From: Pseudohoeflea sp964511625
GTDB lineage: Bacteria > Pseudomonadota > Alphaproteobacteria > Rhizobiales > Rhizobiaceae
Length of the DNA stretch: 64,000 nt
Direction: 5' to 3'
Assembly (NCBI GenBank): GCA_964511625.1
Contig: CAZEJG010000016.1
Coordinates: 14,589 to 78,588 of the forward strand
The notes beneath the pieces were generated by a model that was not told the origin of the DNA, searched no databases, and saw nothing but the letters and a program-made list of their open reading frames with translations. Of this stretch, positions 54,607-62,154 are shown in pieces. Each line of letters begins with the position of its first letter. The stretch's first letter is position 1. The translations under genes and the position numbers were made by a program.

Positions 54607-55641
54607 TCAGGCGACGTCCTCGAAGGGGATGGACAGCCGGCTCTCGGCGGTCAGCCATTCGGGAACCGGCAGACCCTTGGACGCCAGGAATTCCGGGTTG
54701 AACAGCTTCGACTGGTAGCGGTTGCCGTAGTCGCAGAGGATGGTGACGATGGTGTGGCCCGGGCCCATTTCGCGGGCCATGCGGATGGCGCCGGCGACGT
54801 TGATGCCCGATGAGCCGCCCACGCAGAGGCCTTCCTTTTCGAGAAGTTCGAACACCAGCGGCACGGCTTCGGAATCCGGGATGTTGTAGGCCATGTCGGG
54901 CGTGAAGCCTTCCAGGTTGGCGGTGATCCGGCCCTGGCCGATGCCTTCGGTGATCGAATTGCCGGAGGAGGCGAATTCGCCGGTGGTGTAGTAGCTGTAG
55001 AGTGCTGCTCCGTCCGGGTCGGCGAGACCGATCTTCACGTCCTTCGAGAAACCGCGCAGGCCTTCTGCCACGCCGGCAAGCGTTCCGCCGGAGCCGACCG
55101 CGCAGATGAAGCCGTCTACTTTGCCGTCGGTGTCGCGCCAGATTTCCGGCGCGGTGGTCTTGATGTGGGCGTCGCGGTTGGCGGTGTTGTCGAACTGGTT
55201 GGCCCAGATGGCGCCGTTCGGATCACTTGCGCCCAGCTGTGCGGCGAGCCGACCCGAGACGCGGACATAATTGTTGGGGTTCTTGTAGGGAGCAGCCGGC
55301 ACCTCCACCAGCTCCGCGCCCATCAGCCGGATGGCGTCCTTCTTTTCCTGGCTCTGGGTTTCCGGGATGACGATCACCGTGCGGTAACCGCGGGCGCGGG
55401 CAACCAGCGCAAGTCCGATACCGGTGTTGCCGGCGGTGCCCTCGACGATGGTGCCGCCGGGCTTAATCAGGCCCTTGCGTTCGGCGTCGAGAATGATCTC
55501 CAGTGCCGCGCGATCCTTGACCGACTGGCCGGGATTGAGAAACTCGGCCTTGCCCAGAATGGTGCAACCGGTCGCCTCCGATGCGGCCTGCAGCTTTATC
55601 AGGGGCGTGTTGCCGATCGTGTCGAGTACGGTAGAAGCCAT
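54607..55641 (-). CDS. cysK: Cysteine synthase A
   Basis: This PLP enzyme makes cysteine from O-acetylserine and sulfide. The 344-residue protein has the PLP lysine Lys42 in NPGQSVKDRAA, the substrate loop GTAGNTGIGLA and the phosphate-binding GSGGTLAG. ATG at 55641 is used; ATG at 55647 adds two residues. It is the first gene of a leftward run with alaX and sseA and is divergent from the ChrR-like gene. Confidence 0.92.
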   Translation of the reverse strand: MASTVLDTIGNTPLIKLQAASEATGCTILGKAEFLNPGQSVKDRAALEIILDAERKGLIKPGGTIVEGTAGNTGIGLALVARARGYRTVIVIPETQSQEKKDAIRLMGAELVEVPAAPYKNPNNYVRVSGRLAAQLGASDPNGAIWANQFDNTANRDAHIKTTAPEIWRDTDGKVDGFICAVGSGGTLAGVAEGLRGFSKDVKIGLADPDGAALYSYYTTGEFASSGNSITEGIGQGRITANLEGFTPDMAYNIPDSEAVPLVFELLEKEGLCVGGSSGINVAGAIRMAREMGPGHTIVTILCDYGNRYQSKLFNPEFLASKGLPVPEWLTAESRLSIPFEDVA

Positions 55642-55788
55642 CGTCAATCCTGCGAGAAAAATTCAGTGTTGCGCATTTTCGCGCCTGTTTCACCAGTTGT
55701 GAAAGAAATTCATTCCGGCAATATCATGGATGCAGAAAATGCGATCCATGCGATCGGGAAACGTCGGAAAAATATCTTTGCAATCGAA

Positions 55789-55814
55789 TGATCCATTCCG
55801 CTGCGCGCGGCGTA
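55789..55814 (+). promoter_or_regulatory. ECF-type promoter TGATCC-N16-CGTA upstream of the ChrR-like gene
   Basis: TGATCC at 55789-55794 and CGTA at 55811-55814 with a 16-base spacer, 67 bases before the start codon. The same two boxes with the same spacing lie upstream of the photolyase operon. TGATC in the -35 position is typical of promoters read by RpoE of the RpoE-ChrR (ECF11) group. Confidence 0.7.
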
Positions 55815-55880
55815 TCTGTATTGATACATAGATGCGTTTCGGGGTGGGGACTTCGCGAACAAGCCGACGAGTGGGTTTCG

Positions 55881-56525
55881 ATGGTCGCAGAACAAGTTGA
55901 CAGACTTCTGGCAAATTACGTCGCTGGCACGCTGCCGGCGCCGATGCGGGTGCTCGTCGAGTCCCATCTGGAACTCAAGCCTGACAGCCGCGCCGTTGCC
56001 GATGTGCTCGAGGCCATGGCCGGCAATGCGCTTGAGACGATGCAAGCCGACGATCTGACCGACCGGTCGGGCATGTTGCAGACGGTGCTTGCCTCGCATC
56101 CGCCCCGGCATCAGGCCAAGCCTCTCCGCGAAGAGACGGCGAAACACCCGGTTTTTCCCGCCGCGCTGCGCGATTTCATCGGATATGATCTGGATGGGGT
56201 GCCGTGGAAAACGCGTCTTCCGGGCTACAAGTCCCATGACCTCGGCACGATCGACGGCGTGTCCTCGAGCCTCTTCTGGTTCCGGCCGGGGCGGACCGTT
56301 CCCGCTCACACCCATCACGGCACCGAGGTTTCGCTGGTGCTTTGCGGCGCCTTCTCGGACGAGGGGGAACGTTTCGCGCGCGGTGACGTCTCCATAGCCG
56401 ACGACGATATCGACCACCGTCCGCATGCCGATCCGGGGGAACCTTGCATCGGTTTTCAGGTTGTTGAAGGGCCATTGAAACTGACCGGCCCCTTCGTTCA
56501 GCGTCTTCGCGACCTGATAGGCTGA
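55881..56525 (+). CDS. ChrR-like cupin protein with altered anti-sigma zinc site
   Basis: A 214-residue protein aligning along its length with Rhodobacter ChrR, the zinc anti-sigma factor of the singlet-oxygen response. The C-terminal cupin keeps the expected ligands His143, His145, Glu149 and His179. In the N-terminal anti-sigma domain His29 is kept. The two cysteines of the H-x3-C-x2-C site are replaced by Lys33 and Ser36, and the early histidine is missing. No sigma gene precedes it. It could be a zinc-independent anti-sigma factor or a sensor cupin with another role. The start at 55881 follows the ECF-type promoter. Confidence 0.8.
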   Translation: MVAEQVDRLLANYVAGTLPAPMRVLVESHLELKPDSRAVADVLEAMAGNALETMQADDLTDRSGMLQTVLASHPPRHQAKPLREETAKHPVFPAALRDFIGYDLDGVPWKTRLPGYKSHDLGTIDGVSSSLFWFRPGRTVPAHTHHGTEVSLVLCGAFSDEGERFARGDVSIADDDIDHRPHADPGEPCIGFQVVEGPLKLTGPFVQRLRDLIG

Positions 56526-56544
56526 TCCAACACCGGAGATTTTC

Positions 56545-57348
56545 ATGTCGCTGTACAGAGCCCGTCCCGAAGATGGCGTCGCCTGGGTGACCGGCGCGTC
56601 GAGCGGGATCGGTCGCCACGTCGCGCGCGAACTCGTCGAAAAGGGTTACACGGTGATCGCCACCGCACGGCGCGAGGACGAGCTCGCATCGCTCGCCGCC
56701 GAGGTGGCGGGAAAAGCCGGCAAGGTCATCCCCATGCCCTGCGATGTCACCGAAGAGGAATCGATGTCCGATCTGGTGGCGGCCATTGAGGCGCGGCACG
56801 GCAGCATCGCTCTCGCCGTCTTCAATGCCGGGGTCTTCTCGCCGGTGCATGGCGAGCGGCTCTCCGTCGACCGCTTCACCAAATCCTTCGCCGTCAACCT
56901 GTCGGGTGTGGTGCACGGGCTGGTCCCGGCCGTGGCGCTGATGCAGCGCAAGGGACGCGGGCAGATCGCGCTCGTGGCATCGGTGGCCGGTTATGCCGGT
57001 CTGCCGACCAGTTCCGCCTATGGTGCGACCAAGGCGGCGCTGATCAATCTCGCCGAAAGCCTGAAATTCGATTTCGACAAGATGAACATCCGCATCCAGG
57101 TCATCAATCCTGGGTTCGTCGATACGCCCGCCACCGAGGGCAATCCGTTCCCGATGCCGGCGCTGATGCAGCCGGAGGACGCCGCTCGCCGCATCGTGGA
57201 AGGCATCGCCGATGGTGGATTTGAGGTGACCTTCCCACGGCGCTTCACCTATGTGCTGAAGCTTCTGTCGAAATTGCCCTATCCGCTCTATTTCTGGCTG
57301 GTGGCGACCGGAACCGGCTGGAAGAAGCGTCCTCTCAGGCCGAAGTGA
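56545..57348 (+). CDS. Short-chain dehydrogenase/reductase
   Basis: A 267-residue SDR with the cofactor motif TGASSGIG, the NAG motif in VFNAGVF, the active-site tyrosine and lysine in SAYGATKAAL, and a C-terminal hydrophobic segment LLSKLPYPLYFWLVATG that may lie on the membrane. It starts 19 bases after the ChrR-like gene and is probably cotranscribed. SDR genes occur in the Rhodobacter sigma-E regulon near fatty-acid genes as I recall; a lipid substrate is plausible but not shown. Its end overlaps the converging MFS gene by 14 bases. Confidence 0.9.
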   Translation: MSLYRARPEDGVAWVTGASSGIGRHVARELVEKGYTVIATARREDELASLAAEVAGKAGKVIPMPCDVTEEESMSDLVAAIEARHGSIALAVFNAGVFSPVHGERLSVDRFTKSFAVNLSGVVHGLVPAVALMQRKGRGQIALVASVAGYAGLPTSSAYGATKAALINLAESLKFDFDKMNIRIQVINPGFVDTPATEGNPFPMPALMQPEDAARRIVEGIADGGFEVTFPRRFTYVLKLLSKLPYPLYFWLVATGTGWKKRPLRPK

Positions 57349-58702
57349 TCCGCTCGCGCAGCGCCTTCTGCTCGGCCTCGTCGAGCGGGAACCCCCACAT
57401 CAGCCCGATGGCCGCCAGCTTGGCCGCGATCGGCAGCCATCCGTAAGCGACGGCGAGGGCGAAGAGCCCGTCCTCGGTCGATGCGCCGCCTTGCGGATCG
57501 AAGCCGGCGAGCGAGAGCAGCGGAAAGGCGATGCCCACGGCGAGCGCCAGGGCCAGCTTGGTCGTCAGGCTCCACAGCGCGAAATAGAGCCCGCTGCGCT
57601 GCTCGCCGCTTTCGGCTGTATCGACGTCGATGACGTCGGCCTGGATGGAGGGCGGCAAGGCGAGGTCGAAGCCGAGCAGCAGCCCGGTGACCATGCAGAT
57701 GGCGAGAAAGCCCCACCAAGCCCCCTCCGGCAGAAGCGGGGCCGGCGCAAAGGCCGCGCAGGCCAACAGCATCGCGATCGACCAGGCGCGGTGCTTGGAG
57801 ATGTGGCGGGCAGTGAACAGGGCCACCGCCGTGCCGCCGACGCCGCACAGGAAATAGATGAACAGGAACAGGCCGCGCGCCTCCGGCATGCCCAGCCGGT
57901 CAGAGACAAAATAGAGAAACAGCGTCGCCGGGATGCCGTTGGCGAGCCCGTTGAGGAAGAAGGCGGCGAGCAAGCGAAGGAACGGCCTGTTCCGCAGGAT
58001 GGCTGCAAGACCTTCCCTGAAGCGCAGCCGCTGGCGGCTGAAATCCTTCGGCTCGGGGACCCGTACCAGCGTCACGCAGCCAAAGAGCGGCAGGAGCACG
58101 GCGATGGTCGCTCCGAGGAGCGCCAGTCCGTTCCAGACGGTCGGATCGTCAAAGCCTATGGAATAGGGCAGGGCGATGGCGCCCAGCGTTCCGATCAGGG
58201 TCAACCCCTCGCGCCAGCCGGCGATGCGGGACCGGCCGTGATAGTCACCGGCGAGTTCCGCGCCCCAGGCGGAATAGGGGACGAGCATCACCGTATAGCC
58301 GAGCGACAGGGCGAGCCCCCAGCCGGTCAGCCAGCCGAGCCCCGCGTCGACCGGAGGGGCGAAGAGCATATAGGCCGACAGCGCCACCAGCGGGGTGCCG
58401 AGCGCGAAAAGGGTGCGCCGCCGCCCGAACCGGGTTTTTGCCCGGTCGCCGATCCAGCCGACTGCCGGGTCTGACACCGCATCGAAAAGCCTGACGACGA
58501 GCAGCGCGAAACCAACGCCGGCAAGCGGCAGGCCGAGCGCCTCGGTGTAATAGGTCGGGACCAGCACATAGAGCGGCAGCGTCAGGGCTGCGAGAGGAAT
58601 GGCGGGCAGGGCATACGCCAGCAGCGAGAGGAGCCCCAGCCGACCGTCGTTCTCCGCATTCCGCCCGGCGCCCTGTCCGGGCGCGCGCTCAGCAGTAGAC
58701 AA
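57335..58702 (-). CDS. MFS transporter of the GPH (glycoside-pentoside-hexuronide) family
   Basis: A 455-residue membrane protein with 12 predicted helices and the GPH signatures VRLFDAVSDPAVGWIGDRAKTRFGRRR and SGEQRSGLYFALWSLTTKLALALA. GPH carriers move sugars, but related proteins such as MFSD2 move lysophospholipids. Placement as the last gene of an operon with fatty-acid-modifying enzymes makes a lipid substrate worth considering. Its start overlaps the methyltransferase stop by 14 bases. Confidence 0.85.
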   Translation of the reverse strand: MSTAERAPGQGAGRNAENDGRLGLLSLLAYALPAIPLAALTLPLYVLVPTYYTEALGLPLAGVGFALLVVRLFDAVSDPAVGWIGDRAKTRFGRRRTLFALGTPLVALSAYMLFAPPVDAGLGWLTGWGLALSLGYTVMLVPYSAWGAELAGDYHGRSRIAGWREGLTLIGTLGAIALPYSIGFDDPTVWNGLALLGATIAVLLPLFGCVTLVRVPEPKDFSRQRLRFREGLAAILRNRPFLRLLAAFFLNGLANGIPATLFLYFVSDRLGMPEARGLFLFIYFLCGVGGTAVALFTARHISKHRAWSIAMLLACAAFAPAPLLPEGAWWGFLAICMVTGLLLGFDLALPPSIQADVIDVDTAESGEQRSGLYFALWSLTTKLALALAVGIAFPLLSLAGFDPQGGASTEDGLFALAVAYGWLPIAAKLAAIGLMWGFPLDEAEQKALRERITSA

Positions 58703-59933
58703 CCTGGCGCACGTTGATGTGTCCGGCGCGGAAGCCCGCCTCGCAATAATGCAGGTAGAATTCCCACAGTTTGCGGAAGCGCTCGTCGAAGCCTAGGGGA
58801 ACGATGTTCTCCCATGCCGCGCGGAACCGGTCGCGCCAGACCGCGAGCGTCCGGGCATAATCGCGGCCGAAGGCGCGTTCGCCGATCATTTCCAGACCTG
58901 ATTTCCGGCCCAGCTCTGTCAGGTGTTCCTCGGATGGCAGCATGCCGCCGGGGAAGATGTAGCGCTGGATGAAATCCGGGCTCGAGCGATAGTTGTCATA
59001 GGCCTCGGGACGAATGGTGATGATCTGCAGTCCGGCGCGGCCGCCGGGCTTGAGACAGTCGCGCAGCTTTTCGAAATAGACCGGCCAGTATTTTTCCCCG
59101 ACCGCCTCGAACATCTCGATCGAGATGACTGCGTCATACTTACCGCTCTCGTCGCGATAATCCTGGAACTTGAACTCCACCTTGTCGCTCAAGCCCGCCT
59201 TCTCTATGCGATTGCGTGCATAGGCGAGCTGTTCCCTGGAGATCGTCAGGCCGGTGACGTGGCAGCCGAGTTCGCCGGCGGCGAATTCGGCGAAACCGCC
59301 CCAGCCGCAGCCGATCTCGAGCACCCGGTCGCCCGGCTTGATGCCGGCGGCCTTGGCAAGCGCCCGGTATTTCTGCTTCTGAGCGCCGGGCAGGTCGTTG
59401 GCTCCGTCCTCGAAGAGCGCCGAGGAGTAGGTCATCGTCTCGTCGAGCCACTTCTCGTAGAAATCGTTGCCGAGATCGTAATGGGCCGAGATGTTCTTCT
59501 GCGCCTGTGATTTGGTGTTCGACCGCATCCAGTGACGAAGCTTTTCGATCAGCCGCAGCACGCCCTGTGTGCCATTGGAGAAGCGATCGCCGATGTTCAT
59601 GTTGACGATGAAGAACTCGAGGAACGAGGTGACGTCCGGGCTCTCCCAGTCGCCGTCCATGTAGGTTTCTGCCACGCCGATGGTGCCGGAGGACAGCGCC
59701 CGCCCGGCAATCTTCCAGTTGTGCAGCACCAGATGGGCTTCGGGGCCCGGCATCGAACCTTCAATCCGGAGGGTGCGGCCCTCCGGCAGGGTGATCAGCA
59801 GGACACCGCGCTTGATGGCCATCAGCCGACGCAGCGCGAAACGTGCCTTTGCCGGCAAGCCGACCAACTGGGCTGACAAATTCTCTTCACGCAGCAGTTC
59901 ACCTCGGTCCGGCTGCGCCATCGTGTCTCTCAT
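58689..59933 (-). CDS. cfa: Cyclopropane-fatty-acid-synthase-like SAM methyltransferase
   Basis: A 414-residue protein with the SAM site LEIGCGWGGFAEFA, the N-terminal lipid-binding part, the ISAHYDLGNDFYEKWLD segment and the FIQRYIFPGG region typical of cyclopropane fatty acid synthases. These enzymes transfer a methyl group to double bonds of membrane phospholipid acyl chains. In Rhodobacter, relatives under sigma-E make cyclopropane or methylated and furan fatty acids. Which product forms here is not decidable by eye. The start overlaps the DUF1365 stop (ATGA). Confidence 0.92.
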   Translation of the reverse strand: MRDTMAQPDRGELLREENLSAQLVGLPAKARFALRRLMAIKRGVLLITLPEGRTLRIEGSMPGPEAHLVLHNWKIAGRALSSGTIGVAETYMDGDWESPDVTSFLEFFIVNMNIGDRFSNGTQGVLRLIEKLRHWMRSNTKSQAQKNISAHYDLGNDFYEKWLDETMTYSSALFEDGANDLPGAQKQKYRALAKAAGIKPGDRVLEIGCGWGGFAEFAAGELGCHVTGLTISREQLAYARNRIEKAGLSDKVEFKFQDYRDESGKYDAVISIEMFEAVGEKYWPVYFEKLRDCLKPGGRAGLQIITIRPEAYDNYRSSPDFIQRYIFPGGMLPSEEHLTELGRKSGLEMIGERAFGRDYARTLAVWRDRFRAAWENIVPLGFDERFRKLWEFYLHYCEAGFRAGHINVRQVVYC

Positions 59934-60787
59934 GCGTCTCGTCCTCCCGCGGGCGCGGATGCAGCCTCTTTGCCGTCGGCCGCGCCCGGATAGCTGATCC
60001 TCGCCGGTGGTTCCGGCTTCTTGAAAAAGGTCACGCCCTTGAGCCAGAGACGAAGTGCCTCGAAGTGGATGCCGCCGACGATCTTCCAGGTCAGCATCGG
60101 GATCCGTGCGACGTTACGCAGGATCGCCCGAGTGTCCAGGCTTTGCGCCTCGGCCGAATAGGTGGCGGCCAGAAGCGGTCCGTCGGCATCCGTTTCGAGG
60201 ATCCGCCATTTCAGCGTCTCTCCGGGCGGAGCCATGCGGAAATGGTAGCTGAGTTCCATTCCGAGAAAAGGGGAGACGTGGAATTTTTTCCGCCGCTCCT
60301 GCCGGATGCCGGCCGGACTGCGCTCTCCGGGCTCCACCGGGCAGACATAGGTGTGATCCTCGCCGAAGGTATTGCGCACCTGATAGACGAGCGCGGTCAG
60401 CACGCCCGCTGCGTCATAGGCATAGAAGACGGACAGCGGATTGAAGACGCGGTCGAGGACCCGCGGATAGCAGGCAAGCAGGATGCGCGCGGGTTTTCGG
60501 GCCAGTCCGGCGTCGCGCAAAAGCGTGTCGACATGGCTGCGCAGGTCACGCGCGTCGCTGCCGCGCAGATGGTCGCTTTCGTGAAAGGAGAGGAGATTGA
60601 AGCGGTTGACTGAAAACAGTCGGGAAAGCGCGTCTGCCTCGTCCATCCTGTCGAGGTCGATCAGCAGCGAGAAGACCTTGTAGTCGAAACGGTGTCCTAC
60701 CGGCCGCATGCGCTGGTGCATGACGTTGCCGTAGTAGAGCAGCGCCGGCGCCAGATCAGTGATCGCGGGAGGCGGGACATGACGCAT
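59930..60787 (-). CDS. DUF1365 domain protein
   Basis: A 285-residue protein starting MRHVPPPAITDLAPALLYYGNV, with RMRPVGHRFDYKVFSLLIDLD, CYPRVLDRVFNPLSVFYAYD and a GMELSYHFRM segment. DUF1365 proteins have unknown biochemistry but almost always sit beside FAD amine oxidases and Cfa-type methyltransferases, as here. The start ATG overlaps the oxidase stop by one base (TGATG). A role in modifying membrane fatty acids is inferred from this constant company. Confidence 0.9.
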   Translation of the reverse strand: MRHVPPPAITDLAPALLYYGNVMHQRMRPVGHRFDYKVFSLLIDLDRMDEADALSRLFSVNRFNLLSFHESDHLRGSDARDLRSHVDTLLRDAGLARKPARILLACYPRVLDRVFNPLSVFYAYDAAGVLTALVYQVRNTFGEDHTYVCPVEPGERSPAGIRQERRKKFHVSPFLGMELSYHFRMAPPGETLKWRILETDADGPLLAATYSAEAQSLDTRAILRNVARIPMLTWKIVGGIHFEALRLWLKGVTFFKKPEPPARISYPGAADGKEAASAPAGGRDA

Positions 60788-62154
60788 CAGGCGAGTTCCC
60801 TGACTGCGCGCTTTTCGAGCTCCGCTGCGTTCAGCCCGATGGGCTGGGTGCGCCACGGGAAGGTGGCGCCGAGCCGTTCGGCGGCGCGAATGCCGGACAG
60901 GAGGCCATCCTCGTGGAACCCGTAGCCTGTCCACGCCCCGGCGTAGCTGGAGGCGTTATGACCCTGGATGCTCTCGACCGCCTTCTGTATCTCCATCGCA
61001 TCGGTTCCGAACTGTGGGTGATCGTAGGAGAACTCGGCGAACACTGTCTCGGGCGCCGGTTCCCGGTCGGGATTGAGCGTGACGAACAGCGGCATCGATT
61101 GGTCGATCCCCTGAAGTCGGTTCATCCAGTAGGTGACGGCCACGTCCGCATCCTCGTTCTCGTTGGTCGAGCGCAGATAGTTCCAGGATGCCCAGGCCCG
61201 CCGGCGTTTCGGCATCAGCGCGGTGTCGCGGTGCAGAACCACGCGATTGGGACGGTACGGAATAGCTGTCAGCAGTGCCTTTTCTGTCGGGGTCGGTGCC
61301 CCAAGTGCTGCGAGCGCCTGATCTGTGTGGCAGGCGAAGACCACGTGGTCGAACCGCTCGCTGTGGCCCGATCCGTCGACGATCTCGACACCGGCGTCGT
61401 CGCGGATGACCTGCCTGACGGGTGTCGACAGCCTCAGCCGATCGCCGAGGGGAGCAAGCAGATGGCGCAGGTAATTGCGGCTGCCGCCGGAGACGGTGCG
61501 CCACTGCGGGCGCTCGGCATGGATCAGGCGGTGGTTCTCGAAGAAGTTGACGAAGTGGGTGGCGGGGAATTCCAGCATCCGCTTGGCCGGCGTCGACCAG
61601 ATCGCGGCTGCCATGGGGATGAGATAATTGTTGCGGAAGCCCGGCGAGAAGCCGCGCCAGTCGAGATAGTCGCCGATGGAGCGGGCCTTGAGGTGCCCGG
61701 CTTCGCGGTCGGTGAGGCACAGGCGGTTGAAGCGGAAGATCTCGCGGAGCATCAGCAGGAAGGAGGGGCGGAGGATGTTGCGCTTCTGCGCGAACACCGA
61801 GGCGAGATTGTCGCCGCACCATTCCAGCGCGCCATGGTCGAGCGACAGCGAGAAGCTCATGTCGCTTTCGTGGGTGGCGACACCGAAATGCTCGAACATG
61901 GCGGTGAGGTTCGGATAGTTGTGGGTGTTGTAGACGATGAAGCCGGTGTCGACCGAGACCGGCGTTCCGTCATAATCGATGTCCACAGTGGCGGTATGGC
62001 CGCCAGGCCGGTCGTCCGCCTCGTAAAGCGTGACGTCGTGACGGCGGTCGAGCGCCCAGGCGGCGGAAGCGCCGGAAATGCCGGACCCGACGACGGCGAC
62101 CTTGAGGCGGCGCGCATAGGGATGCGTGCTGTGCGGGAGGACCGGGGCGTTCAT
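60787..62154 (-). CDS. FAD-dependent amine-oxidase-like oxidoreductase (COG2907 type)
   Basis: A 455-residue flavoprotein with the dinucleotide motif VVGSGISGASAAWAL, the second FAD segment YEADDRPGGHTATV and a C-terminal GAWTGYGFHEDGLLSG motif that closes the FAD site. It belongs to the group annotated as NAD/FAD-binding protein or amine oxidase and is found with Cfa and DUF1365 genes. A fatty acyl desaturation or oxidation step is plausible. It overlaps photolyase upstream (ATGA) and DUF1365 downstream. Confidence 0.9.
   Translation of the reverse strand: MNAPVLPHSTHPYARRLKVAVVGSGISGASAAWALDRRHDVTLYEADDRPGGHTATVDIDYDGTPVSVDTGFIVYNTHNYPNLTAMFEHFGVATHESDMSFSLSLDHGALEWCGDNLASVFAQKRNILRPSFLLMLREIFRFNRLCLTDREAGHLKARSIGDYLDWRGFSPGFRNNYLIPMAAAIWSTPAKRMLEFPATHFVNFFENHRLIHAERPQWRTVSGGSRNYLRHLLAPLGDRLRLSTPVRQVIRDDAGVEIVDGSGHSERFDHVVFACHTDQALAALGAPTPTEKALLTAIPYRPNRVVLHRDTALMPKRRRAWASWNYLRSTNENEDADVAVTYWMNRLQGIDQSMPLFVTLNPDREPAPETVFAEFSYDHPQFGTDAMEIQKAVESIQGHNASSYAGAWTGYGFHEDGLLSGIRAAERLGATFPWRTQPIGLNAAELEKRAVRELA

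Noticed and set aside
56523..56548. TGATCC between the ChrR-like and SDR genes as a third ECF promoter
   Set aside because: It is formed by the stop codon context, and no CGTA follows at 16 bases.
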